DNA of 64,000 nucleotides from Sphaerospermopsis kisseleviana NIES-73 (lineage in GTDB: Bacteria; Cyanobacteriota; Cyanobacteriia; Cyanobacteriales; Nostocaceae), in NCBI RefSeq assembly GCF_002368075.1, contig NZ_AP018314.1, positions 5,041,646 through 5,105,645 of the forward strand, written 5' to 3'. The translations under genes and the position numbers were made by a program. The number at the start of each line of letters is the position of its first letter. Position 1 is the first letter of the stretch. Shown in pieces: positions 18,495 through 26,333 of this stretch. The notes below the pieces were generated by a model that saw only the letters and a program-made list of their open reading frames with translations, ran no database searches and was not told the DNA's origin.

Positions 18495-19877
18495 GTGAAA
18501 ACTGAAAAACAACAAGCTTCGGAGCTTGAAGTGGTGCATAATTCCGCTATGTCAGAAAACAACACCGAGGAAACTTCTCAGATAGATGAATTAGAGTCTG
18601 CATCTACTCAGGAGTTAGTCATATCAGCACCAGAAACAGCACAAAATCCACCAATACCAATAGAGACAGATGTGGTGCATAATTCCGCAATGTCAGCACA
18701 CAACACTGAGGAAAATTCTCAGATAGATGAATTAGAGTCTGCATCTACTCAGGAGTTAGTCACATCAGCATCAGAAACAGCACAAAATTCACCAATACCA
18801 ATAGAGACAGATAAAGAAACCGATGCTGTTAAAAACACTGACAGTATTGGAGGTTTCCGTAAGTTTATCAAAACCATCTCTCCTTACTTATGGGCTATTG
18901 TCATAGTTGTTGTTATTATTCCACTCATAGGTAGAGGTGTGATAGCAAGTTCGTATAATACGGTCAATAATCAAGATTCGGGTAAAGTTGTAGTTGAGTG
19001 GAACAAAGTTGATGAGTCTATTGTCGAAGCCATAAGAAATGCAGACACTACTGCTCAACGTTTTGCTGAAGCAAAATTAGATGATTGGGTCAATGGATTA
19101 ATGGTAAATGTTGATGGTAGCTTTTTAGACTGGTATTTTAATTACTTCAATCAGAAAAAGCTTGAATTTAGCTCCCCTATTATCTGGGCTTCTTCTGCTG
19201 TTGCTCATTTTGTAGATAGTGATCAACCTTCTCCAGAGCAAGTAGTAGCAGAAAAAATGACAGAAAATTTTCAACTAGAATTTGCAAAGCGTGTACTTAG
19301 ACCTAAAATTGCTCAGTTCACAATTGAAAACATCACCAGAGATACAGTTAGTATGTATGTTTCTCAATTAGAACAAAATATTTCCAATGTTCAAAGCAGT
19401 TATAACATACCTCAAGGAGATTGGAATCGTTATCTCAATGAGATTGCTGTCACAGTTAATGATAGTCAAGGAGTAGTTTCTACACTATCTTTGAAAGTCT
19501 TAGTCGGTGGTGGAAGCTATTTATTTCTCAAAGCTGCAATTCCTGTTGGGGTAAAAGTTGGAAGTCAAATTACTGCTAAGTTTGCCACCAAAGCAGCGAC
19601 AAAAATTGCCGCAAAATCAGGTGGAGCAGTTGCAGCTAAAATAGGAGCAGAATTTTTAGATCCGATTGTTGGTGTAGGTATTTTGATTTGGGATTTGTGG
19701 GATTATAATCACACAGTAAGCGTCAATCGGCCTATTTTGCGAGCATCTATATTAGAATATTTGCATCAAGTTAAAGATTCCCTTGTAAAAGACCCCATAA
19801 ATGGAATTATGGGATCAATTCATGAATTACAATATGGGATCTTAAATTCAGTACAATTAGCTAAACATCCTGGTTAG
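18495..19877 (+). CDS. Membrane protein of unknown function with N-terminal 47-aa duplication
   Basis: 460 residues from a GTG start at 18495. Residues 13-59 and 60-106 are two near-identical acidic copies (VVHNSAMS... to ...PIPIETD), encoded by a 141-bp direct duplication with about eight base differences. A single membrane helix lies at about residues 132-152 (YLWAIVIVVVIIPLIG). A helical soluble region follows, and late Ala/Gly/Lys-rich hydrophobic helices (KFATKAATKIAAKSGGAVAAK) precede a DPIVGVGILIWDLWDY segment. No family recognised. The architecture (disordered head, membrane helix, helical body) does not indicate an enzyme. It stands alone between the chlN terminator and an accessory island. 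Confidence 0.75.
   Translation: MKTEKQQASELEVVHNSAMSENNTEETSQIDELESASTQELVISAPETAQNPPIPIETDVVHNSAMSAHNTEENSQIDELESASTQELVTSASETAQNSPIPIETDKETDAVKNTDSIGGFRKFIKTISPYLWAIVIVVVIIPLIGRGVIASSYNTVNNQDSGKVVVEWNKVDESIVEAIRNADTTAQRFAEAKLDDWVNGLMVNVDGSFLDWYFNYFNQKKLEFSSPIIWASSAVAHFVDSDQPSPEQVVAEKMTENFQLEFAKRVLRPKIAQFTIENITRDTVSMYVSQLEQNISNVQSSYNIPQGDWNRYLNEIAVTVNDSQGVVSTLSLKVLVGGGSYLFLKAAIPVGVKVGSQITAKFATKAATKIAAKSGGAVAAKIGAEFLDPIVGVGILIWDLWDYNHTVSVNRPILRASILEYLHQVKDSLVKDPINGIMGSIHELQYGILNSVQLAKHPG
18531..18812 (+). repeat. 141-bp in-frame tandem duplication
   Basis: Copy 1 is 18531-18671, copy 2 is 18672-18812, exactly 47 codons each, about 94 percent identical by eye. It duplicates the acidic N-terminal segment of the membrane protein. 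Confidence 0.95.
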
Positions 19878-20032
19878 TTGATTATATGTCTGTGTTGGGT
19901 TTTGCTGTCGCTTAACCCAACCTACAGGCTGTTTTTTTATATGTTGACAATATGGTGAAATATTTATATAATGAAATGTTTTTTAACGTTGGCGTGGTGT
20001 GTTGGATAAATACCGCAAAGGATATAAAAGAA
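19869..20032. repeat. Left direct repeat of the ATPase island
   Basis: CCTGGTTAGTTGATTAT followed (after an inserted hairpin) by TTGACAATATGGTGAAAT and TGTTTTTTAACGTTGGCGTG..., matching 23473-23575 in the same order and orientation with scattered differences. Confidence 0.75.
19894..19921. repeat. GTTGGGTT...AACCCAAC hairpin repeat
   Basis: A perfect 8-bp stem with a 12-base loop (TTGCTGTCGCTT). It is a commonly seen cyanobacterial intergenic hairpin and may terminate the membrane-protein gene. It is present in the left but absent from the right copy of the flanking repeat. Confidence 0.7.
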
Positions 20033-20060
20033 AGAGAATATACTAAAATATAATAATTAG

Positions 20061-20501
20061 TTAAGTTGATTCAGTAATTAAAGTATTAATATTTTCATTA
20101 CAGCCTGTTTTTTTAATTTTTAGGATTGCATTATATTTACTTTTAAAGGATTTTGCTTTAATCTGAATTTGTGCTGATGACATCGGGCATCTACTGGTAA
20201 TTATATAGCAATATTTACGCACATTTTTATAATCTTGGGATATAAGTTTAATTGTATTTTCAATTTGTGTAAATGCGTGTTCTACATCAGAACCTTTTAA
20301 CTCTATGTATATTTCCAGATAAGGTTCATTGATAACTAATAACCAATCACATTTAACACCTTGAATATCTAAACAGCCATCTACTTGAATTTTCTCAACT
20401 TCTATTAAGTTTTCATTGCTAAAAATTATTTTACTACTTTTCTTTTCTTCTATTAAAATATTTTTATGGGTAATCTTTTCAGAACATTTATCTAAATCCA
20501 C
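20061..20501 (-). CDS. Small PD-(D/E)xK nuclease-like partner of the ATPase
   Basis: 146 residues, no named family recognised. Residues 51-70 (CDWLLV, a short turn, then EIYIELKG) fit the PD-(D/E)xK core: D52, E67 and K69 with the ExK on a beta-strand, followed by a helix with Gln (HAFTQIENTI). This core cleaves nucleic acid in restriction and repair enzymes, or can be a degenerate binding fold. The gene lies 5 bp after the ATPase gene on the same strand, so the pair is almost certainly co-translated. I infer a two-component system; the nuclease call is by motif only. Confidence 0.6.
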   Translation of the reverse strand: MDLDKCSEKITHKNILIEEKKSSKIIFSNENLIEVEKIQVDGCLDIQGVKCDWLLVINEPYLEIYIELKGSDVEHAFTQIENTIKLISQDYKNVRKYCYIITSRCPMSSAQIQIKAKSFKSKYNAILKIKKTGCNENINTLITEST

Positions 20502-20506
20502 AAATT

Positions 20507-21817
20507 TTATTCTCCAAATTCCAGGTCTATTAATTTTTCAAAAACTCTACTAAATTCGTTGGATACATCATCAATAATATTTGTATCAATTAAGTGATTT
20601 TCTTCATTAATTAAACTTTCAATCATGCCATTTTTAATAGTGTAAGCAGCAATATCATTAATATCTAACATTTGATTTTCGGGAACTATTTTAAATAATT
20701 CTCTGAGTAAATCATTTTGTTCAGGTTTTTCTTTTAATGCTTTAAAGGTATTTCCTGCTTGAATGAGGTTATTAAAAGCTGTTAATATGTAAGGACTGTG
20801 AGTAGTAATAATAAATTTATGTTTTCTTTCAGTTGTATTGAAAACTTGACTAATTAAACTAACAATATGTTTTTGTGATGTAGGAAATAAATGTGCTTCA
20901 GGTTCTTCAATGATAAAGATGCGATGAGATGAAGTGAAAAAAGGTAAAATTGCTAATATAAGTGCCATAGGTAAAGCCTCTTGTTGTCCAGATGAAGAAT
21001 GAGACAAGTTTATTTTCCTGTCATCGTCAGTGTATATCCAGTCTTCTCCTTTTTCACGAATATATTTTCCAACAATTATTTTGTTTACTAATTCATCAAT
21101 ATCATCTTTATATTCTAATAAATTGATATCTTTTCTGGCTTGATACAAGTTTTTAGCTCTTTCATAGGCTGAACCAAATTCTTTAAGAAAATAGTCAATG
21201 GTAATATTTTCTGATAAAAAAGAAAACACATTACTTTGTAAAACGGCAAAAAATGATCTACCGGCGGGAATAAAAGTTAATAAATCAAGATTGCTGATAT
21301 TTTTTCCTGATAGAATGTATTTTGAAAATATCTCATCTATAAATTCTCCTATATTTAATTTGCTAATACTAGAGGAATTATTTTGAGTTTTATCTCTATC
21401 ATCAATAATTGTTTTTGTATATTCAGAAAGTAATTTTCTACGAATATTAATTAGATGTTCTGAATATTCTAAAATTAGAGTATATTTGTTTTTGGTGGAT
21501 TGCTTGGTATACAAGCGAATATAATAATTTTGAAACTCGTAATTTATGTGATATGTGATATCAAATTGTTGAAAATTCCAAGAATATTCAGGAAATATTT
21601 CTTTGAAATTCTTAATAATGCTTTTATCAAATTCACTTTTTTTGCGGCTTTTAAAAATGGAATTTCTATATTCAATTAAGAAGTTTTTAAAAAAATAAAC
21701 TAATTTGGCAATTACGCTTTTACCACTTGCTTCTTGTCCAATAATAATATTTATATTGGATAAATTAAATTCAATATCATTGATGTTAAGAAAGTTTTTA
21801 ATTGTTAATTTTTCCAT
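20507..21817 (-). CDS. AAA15/OLD-type ATPase
   Basis: 436 residues of the ABC-like AAA family that includes OLD nuclease, RecF-like and many anti-phage ATPases. Walker A is GQEASGKS (27-34), the ABC-type signature LSHSSSGQQE is at 271-280, Walker B IIEEPEAHLFP at 302-312, and the sensor histidine in TTHSPYIL at 340. The middle (about 40-260) is charged and helical. No TOPRIM domain follows, unlike true OLD proteins; the C-terminal about 75 residues are short. The nuclease-like function may be supplied by the adjoining 146-residue protein. ATG start. Very AT-rich compared with the neighbouring chl genes, consistent with transfer. Confidence 0.85.
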   Translation of the reverse strand: MEKLTIKNFLNINDIEFNLSNINIIIGQEASGKSVIAKLVYFFKNFLIEYRNSIFKSRKKSEFDKSIIKNFKEIFPEYSWNFQQFDITYHINYEFQNYYIRLYTKQSTKNKYTLILEYSEHLINIRRKLLSEYTKTIIDDRDKTQNNSSSISKLNIGEFIDEIFSKYILSGKNISNLDLLTFIPAGRSFFAVLQSNVFSFLSENITIDYFLKEFGSAYERAKNLYQARKDINLLEYKDDIDELVNKIIVGKYIREKGEDWIYTDDDRKINLSHSSSGQQEALPMALILAILPFFTSSHRIFIIEEPEAHLFPTSQKHIVSLISQVFNTTERKHKFIITTHSPYILTAFNNLIQAGNTFKALKEKPEQNDLLRELFKIVPENQMLDINDIAAYTIKNGMIESLINEENHLIDTNIIDDVSNEFSRVFEKLIDLEFGE

Positions 21818-22061
21818 AAGTAAAATTGGAGAATTACTAATACATTTGTATTTTTTAATATATCAATTCGCAATATATAGCGTTTCCCAATCTGGTGAAT
21901 TACAAAACCATCTGCGTCTATTTGTATTTAATTATTACTACTTGCACATCACTTGAATGGTAATTTTCATATTATACATAATATTTTGCAAATTTAAAAT
22001 CCGTAAAAATATCATCATTTAATGTATCATCAAATAGTATAAGCAGGTATCATTCTTAATC

Positions 22062-22188
22062 ATGAAAACCTTTTGTGGTAACTAAGTTGGAGGATGTCGC
22101 AGGTTGTTTGAAATATGATGGTGAACCTGCAACCCTGGAAGATATGGAAGATGCTATTCGTCAAGGTGTTGAGGAAATGCAGTTTTAA
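22062..22188 (+). pseudogene. Frameshifted antitoxin-like small gene (41 codons)
   Basis: From ATG 22062 the frame ends after seven codons, but removing one T from the TTTT run at 22071-22074 gives an unbroken 41-codon protein: KLEDVAGCLKYDGEPATLED core and an acidic MEDAIRQGVEEM helix. This resembles the short C-terminal part of AbrB/MazE-type antitoxins. A GTG at 22075 could start a 37-residue version without any shift. Its stop TAA shares bases with the stop of the convergent 401-residue gene. No toxin gene is next to it. Confidence 0.4.
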
Positions 22189-23390
22189 CCAGGTAATTCT
22201 AAAGGTTGAGAAGGAATAATAAACATTAATTCTGCACCTTCTGGTTTAGTTTCTTTAGATGGTTTTAATTGCAGCCATTCATGAAAACTAATTCCTAGTT
22301 TAGATATTGCTTGTATTTCTGTTTGATAAAATTCAAATCGGTTATTAGTTTCAATCATTGATTCCATCACTGCAAATACTTGGGGAAGTCTTGTAAAAAC
22401 TTCTTTTTCAAATCTACCTGTTAATGGTGTAGGATTTCCTCCAAATAAACCCCAACGGATCTCATTACGATCTACAATAGATGATGGTAAGGAAGACAAC
22501 CATTCATTATTATTTTGTGCTAACTTAAATATATTCTCACGCAACATATCAAATACAGCATTTTCATCTAAATTAGCGTTAATCCATCGGTAAATTTTGG
22601 TTAATCTACATAAATCAATTTGTCCTTTAAATTGAGGGTGTAAATATGCTGCTGGATTAGAAGTAAGCATAATTTCAACATACTGATTAATCAGTAACCT
22701 GATAACTTTTGCTCCTTCTTGAAAACGACGAATTGCTGTTTCATGTTCTTCTAGTTCTAAATAACAACGAGCTTCAGCAATATAAGCTAAAGATAATGTT
22801 AGGATATATTTATCAATGATTTGGCTTTTTTGGGAAAGTTCATTAATGGTGTAATCTTTATAAATATGTTCTGCTTCTAAAAAACGATTAATAGCTTGTA
22901 ATGCGCTACTTCTCCGGTTTTCATTTTTAGTCATTGTAAAGGCATTAATCGCTAATTCGATTGCAGCACGGAAGTTAGCATAAAAACTCATGTCAATTTT
23001 GCGATTGATTTTATTTAGCAATTCCTCCGCTTGTTTTAGTTGGTTTTCTATCTCATTTAGACGCTGGGATATAACCGCAAAACCCATCACAGAAACACCA
23101 AGATTGAGAATACTAGCAGCAGTAGATACTTGCAAAATACTTTGAGAAAATTGTAAATTTTGCCCAATTGAACCGATATGATTTTCAATACCATCTAAAC
23201 GCTGATTTAGATCAGAAAAGCCTTTAGCTGAAATTGCTGCATTATCAACTGAATTACTGTCTCGCAACCAAGTTACAATTTTCTTACTTGCTACATCACG
23301 AATTACACCCCCAACCCGTTCAAAAGTTCCATCTTGTAAGCCTTTAGCAACCCAATCTGCTAATGCAAAGGTAACTTGAATTGGTATCAT
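22185..23390 (-). CDS. Unknown 401-aa helical protein with membrane-like segment
   Basis: Not recognised. The N-terminal region (about 1-60) is followed by two coiled-coil-like stretches (LNQRLDGIENHIGSIGQNL and LNEIENQLKQAEELLNKINR) that bracket a hydrophobic segment around SILNLGVSVMGFAVIS (about 92-107). The middle contains helical pairs resembling tetratricopeptide-like repeats (AYIAEARCYLELEEHETAIRRFQEGAKV). This layout recalls proteins that sense or insert into membranes, but no function can be assigned. It lies inside the segment bounded by direct repeats, next to the ATPase pair, on the same strand but 370 bp away. Confidence 0.7.
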   Translation of the reverse strand: MIPIQVTFALADWVAKGLQDGTFERVGGVIRDVASKKIVTWLRDSNSVDNAAISAKGFSDLNQRLDGIENHIGSIGQNLQFSQSILQVSTAASILNLGVSVMGFAVISQRLNEIENQLKQAEELLNKINRKIDMSFYANFRAAIELAINAFTMTKNENRRSSALQAINRFLEAEHIYKDYTINELSQKSQIIDKYILTLSLAYIAEARCYLELEEHETAIRRFQEGAKVIRLLINQYVEIMLTSNPAAYLHPQFKGQIDLCRLTKIYRWINANLDENAVFDMLRENIFKLAQNNNEWLSSLPSSIVDRNEIRWGLFGGNPTPLTGRFEKEVFTRLPQVFAVMESMIETNNRFEFYQTEIQAISKLGISFHEWLQLKPSKETKPEGAELMFIIPSQPLELPG

Positions 23391-23472
23391 AATTTTTTCC
23401 TACTTGTAAAAACTTCAGCAGCGTTATGTACAACAATATAATTGTATATTATTTTATATTGCAAAACATAAC

Positions 23473-23575
23473 CCTGGTTAGTTAATTATCCTTATACTGT
23501 TGTATCTTGACAATATAGTGAAATGTTTTTTAACGTTTGCGTGGCGTGTTAGATAAATAATGCAAAGGAAATAAA
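23473..23575. repeat. Right direct repeat of the ATPase island
   Basis: CCTGGTTAGTTAATTAT, TTGACAATATAGTGAAAT and TGTTTTTTAACGTTTGCGTG..., the partner of 19869-20032. Together they bound about 3.4 kb carrying the ATPase pair, the antitoxin-like relic and the 401-residue gene. Confidence 0.75.
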
Positions 23576-23595
23576 AGTCACTCGAGATAGATATC

Positions 23596-23778
23596 ATGTC
23601 ATTCCCTGCACCCGACCTAGCCAATAACTGGCAGTTTATAGAAATATGGATTTTAGATCCCACAGAAAATTACAAGATAGTTTTTGCTTGTTCCAGTTAT
23701 GAAGAAGCAAAACTGTGGCTACTTGAGGATGAATATGAGCGTGTGGAAGGTCGAGTTTTAGCGGAACAGGTAGCTTAA
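23596..23778 (+). CDS. Small hypothetical protein, 60 aa
   Basis: A compact protein (NNWQFIEIWILDPTENYKIV, then SSYEEAKLWLLEDEYERVEG) with alternating strand and helix, acidic, no cysteines and no membrane segment. Codon use and composition look like real coding. ATG at 23596. It is convergent with the glycosyltransferase gene, ending 5 bp before that gene's stop. Family not recognised. Confidence 0.5.
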   Translation: MSFPAPDLANNWQFIEIWILDPTENYKIVFACSSYEEAKLWLLEDEYERVEGRVLAEQVA

Positions 23779-23783
23779 TTTAT

Positions 23784-24920
23784 TCAGGTAATAGAATTAC
23801 AATAAAAGATGATTTTAGAGTAAAATTTAAGATACTGACGTGCTACGTCTGATTTGGAAAAACGAAAATTATCACTTGTTTGATTGTGGGGCTGTTCTGA
23901 AGCATCAAGAATAGCTTGTGAGATATTTTTTACTGCATCACCTTTAAGGTCAAAATAACAACAGCTAGAACCAGCAATTTCTCTAAATATGGGAATATTA
24001 GAACAAACTACCCGACACGAAAAGTAAAGAGCTTCCGCTAAGGGTAGACAAAATCCTTCCTGAGATGAAGGAGCTATAAAAACTTGGCATTTTTGATACA
24101 ACCAACATAATTCCTCATCTTTAATTGCATGAATTAGCAACACTTGGTCTTGAAGCAAAAGATATTGAATTTGATTATACAATCTCTCTGTTTCTGGGCC
24201 TGTGTTGCCAACAATAATTAGCTTTGTTGAATGTGGGATAGGTTCATATTTTTTTAACAAGTAAAATGCTTGGATTAACAAATCTATATTTTTGTTTTTT
24301 CTGTGTTGAGCAACACATAACAAAAAAGAATCATTCTTGCCAATATTTAAATCAACTGGTGGCTGAGGAGTGATATGATTAAAATCAACATAATTATAGA
24401 TAACCGAAATTTCTGAGCATGATTGCAAATGTGGAAAGTACGAATGTAGGCTACTTAGTGTAGTTTGAGAAACACAAGTAAGACTATTACTATTTTCAAT
24501 ACATTGTTTTAAGAATAAACGGTTAAAGATAACATTTGGATACCCGAAGACCTCTGGTTTTTCGTATGGATACAAATCGTGAATAGTAGAAACAACAGGA
24601 GAGGAAAAAAGTGGGCGCAGAAATGGAAATGGAAATGACATATGAACTATGTCAGGACTAAGACTGTTTACCAAAATTGGTAATCCAAATAAAAACCAGA
24701 TATTTCTTACCAACGAACTATTTTTAATATCTACACTGATTAATTTGATTTTATGGGAGTGAAAAAGTTGCTCAAAGTATTGCCTCTGCCATACTCCAAT
24801 AATTAAAGTTACTTGGCTCACTTCTGAAGTATCAGCAAGACATTGAGCAAGATTCGCAGCATATCTACAAACACCTGTTGGGTTTGCAGGTCTGTGTAAA
24901 GCAACAATCAGTATGTGCAT
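23784..24920 (-). CDS. Glycosyltransferase family 4 (polysaccharide locus)
   Basis: A GT-B retaining glycosyltransferase, 378 residues. N-terminal acceptor domain opens with ILIVALHRPANPTGVCRYAANL; the C-terminal donor domain has LLCVAQHRKNKNIDLLIQAF and the nucleotide-sugar motif IAPSSQEGFCLPLAEAL (E-x7-E pattern). Cytosolic or membrane-peripheral. Sugar unknown. It is the last gene of the long minus-strand locus. Its 5' gap carries five copies of a 10-bp repeat. Confidence 0.85.
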   Translation of the reverse strand: MHILIVALHRPANPTGVCRYAANLAQCLADTSEVSQVTLIIGVWQRQYFEQLFHSHKIKLISVDIKNSSLVRNIWFLFGLPILVNSLSPDIVHMSFPFPFLRPLFSSPVVSTIHDLYPYEKPEVFGYPNVIFNRLFLKQCIENSNSLTCVSQTTLSSLHSYFPHLQSCSEISVIYNYVDFNHITPQPPVDLNIGKNDSFLLCVAQHRKNKNIDLLIQAFYLLKKYEPIPHSTKLIIVGNTGPETERLYNQIQYLLLQDQVLLIHAIKDEELCWLYQKCQVFIAPSSQEGFCLPLAEALYFSCRVVCSNIPIFREIAGSSCCYFDLKGDAVKNISQAILDASEQPHNQTSDNFRFSKSDVARQYLKFYSKIIFYCNSIT

Positions 24921-24938
24921 ATTGGTTTACTTATGAAG

Positions 24939-24988
24939 GTTAGAAAAGGTTAGAAAAGGTTAGAAAAGGTTAGAAAAGGTTAGAAAAA
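24939..24988. repeat. Five tandem copies of GGTTAGAAAA
   Basis: A perfect 10-bp tandem repeat immediately upstream (minus-strand sense) of the terminal glycosyltransferase gene, about 18 bp from its start codon. On the transcript it reads as pyrimidine-rich TTTTCTAACC units. Confidence 0.95.
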
Positions 24989-25008
24989 CTAATGAGTTGA
25001 AAGCAATT

Positions 25009-26271
25009 TCAAAACACTTGAGATACAACATCAGTTTGCGAGACTTTCCGGCTACCAACCTCTAGATATAGTTTGTTCAAACGCTCACCTATAACTTGCC
25101 AAGTGTAGTTTTCACGTACTAATTTCCGACCTGTCTGACCCATACTGACCCTCAATTCTGGCTCTGTAACTAAATGAATCATTGCTGCTGCCAAGTCGCG
25201 TACAGCTTGGTATGGTTCATCAGCTGGAATCTTAAAACCAGTTTCCTCCGTAACTTGAACTCCAGGTCCTCCTAAATCTAAACAGATTACCGGACGACCT
25301 GCCGCCATAGCTTCCATGCACACCCACCCTCCAGAATCATGTAAGCTGGGATGAACTAGCACATGACAGTCCCGCAATAAATCTAAAGCCTTCTCACGGG
25401 GCAACTTGCCCCAAAATTGAACTTTTTGAGCAATGCCTAAATCTGATGCCAAAGTTTGCAGGTGATGCCATTCTGGTCCATCTCCTACTATCCAATACTC
25501 TGTATTTGGTAGATTTGCTTGAGCGAAGGCACGTAGTCCTAGATGAAAACCTTTCCAGTGTAAAAGTCTACCCATACTGATAAATTTCACTATTGGCTCA
25601 TGAGGGATTTCATATTGATTTAGATGCTCTATATCTTCCGCTGATAAACCTGATTCAGGCAAAATCTGCACATGATTAGCGCCCATTTTATAGAGTCTTT
25701 GGGCTGTATCCTTAGTTGTAGCTCGAACTACAGCACTTATTTTAGCAGTAAGGCGTACAAAGGGGTCTTGCTCTCCCAACCATCGTGCGCTGCTACGGGC
25801 AATTTCGTAAATTTTACCTTTCCAGCTAAAATCCTCCCAAAAGCTTATTGGCGCTGATTCTCCACCTCCTACCGGACCCCAAATTAAGGGAATTGGTAGT
25901 AGTGATAGGAAGCAAGGACTAGAATACTTGACAAAGGTAACATGGTGGATCAAATCAAAGTTAATTTGTTGATGCAGATGTTTAGCAACAAAATATGCCT
26001 GAATTTGCCAGAGGTAATAGTGAAACTGCATTCCCCCAGACTGTCCCCATTTTCTACTATCCTGCCAAAAAGGCAACGTGAAATAAACAAAGTGAAGATT
26101 TGGGATGGGGTTGCGTGCTAGTTCTGCCTTGATCACATCTTGGCTCTCATCGGGTCGGGTTAGTACCCAGACTTGATGGTATTTAGCGGCTTCTCTGGCA
26201 ATATTCCAACCCACACCAGGTTCAGAACCCATACCTGGTTCACAGGAGTAAGCAGATATTAAAATCTTCAT
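25009..26271 (-). CDS. Glycosyltransferase family 4
   Basis: 420 residues, GT-B fold. N-terminus ILISAYSCEPGMGSEPGVGWN has the glycine-rich acceptor loop seen in GT4 enzymes; the donor half shows FISMGRLLHWKGFHLGLRAF and HPSLHDSGGWVCMEAMAAGRPVICLDLGG. The replacement of the usual EGFG by DSGGW is a known variant in this subfamily. It lies 62 bp after the polymerase gene on the same strand and is probably part of one transcription unit. Sugar specificity unknown. Confidence 0.88.
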   Translation of the reverse strand: MKILISAYSCEPGMGSEPGVGWNIAREAAKYHQVWVLTRPDESQDVIKAELARNPIPNLHFVYFTLPFWQDSRKWGQSGGMQFHYYLWQIQAYFVAKHLHQQINFDLIHHVTFVKYSSPCFLSLLPIPLIWGPVGGGESAPISFWEDFSWKGKIYEIARSSARWLGEQDPFVRLTAKISAVVRATTKDTAQRLYKMGANHVQILPESGLSAEDIEHLNQYEIPHEPIVKFISMGRLLHWKGFHLGLRAFAQANLPNTEYWIVGDGPEWHHLQTLASDLGIAQKVQFWGKLPREKALDLLRDCHVLVHPSLHDSGGWVCMEAMAAGRPVICLDLGGPGVQVTEETGFKIPADEPYQAVRDLAAAMIHLVTEPELRVSMGQTGRKLVRENYTWQVIGERLNKLYLEVGSRKVSQTDVVSQVF

Positions 26272-26333
26272 AGGGAATTAGTAATAGGTAATTGATAATT
26301 GGGAAATTCTTTTCTCCTGCTACCAAGGCTTTT

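Noticed and set aside
23478-23663. Minus-strand 61-codon frame opposite the small plus-strand protein
   Set aside because: Lies across the direct repeat and has no protein character, while the plus-strand frame at 23596 looks coding.
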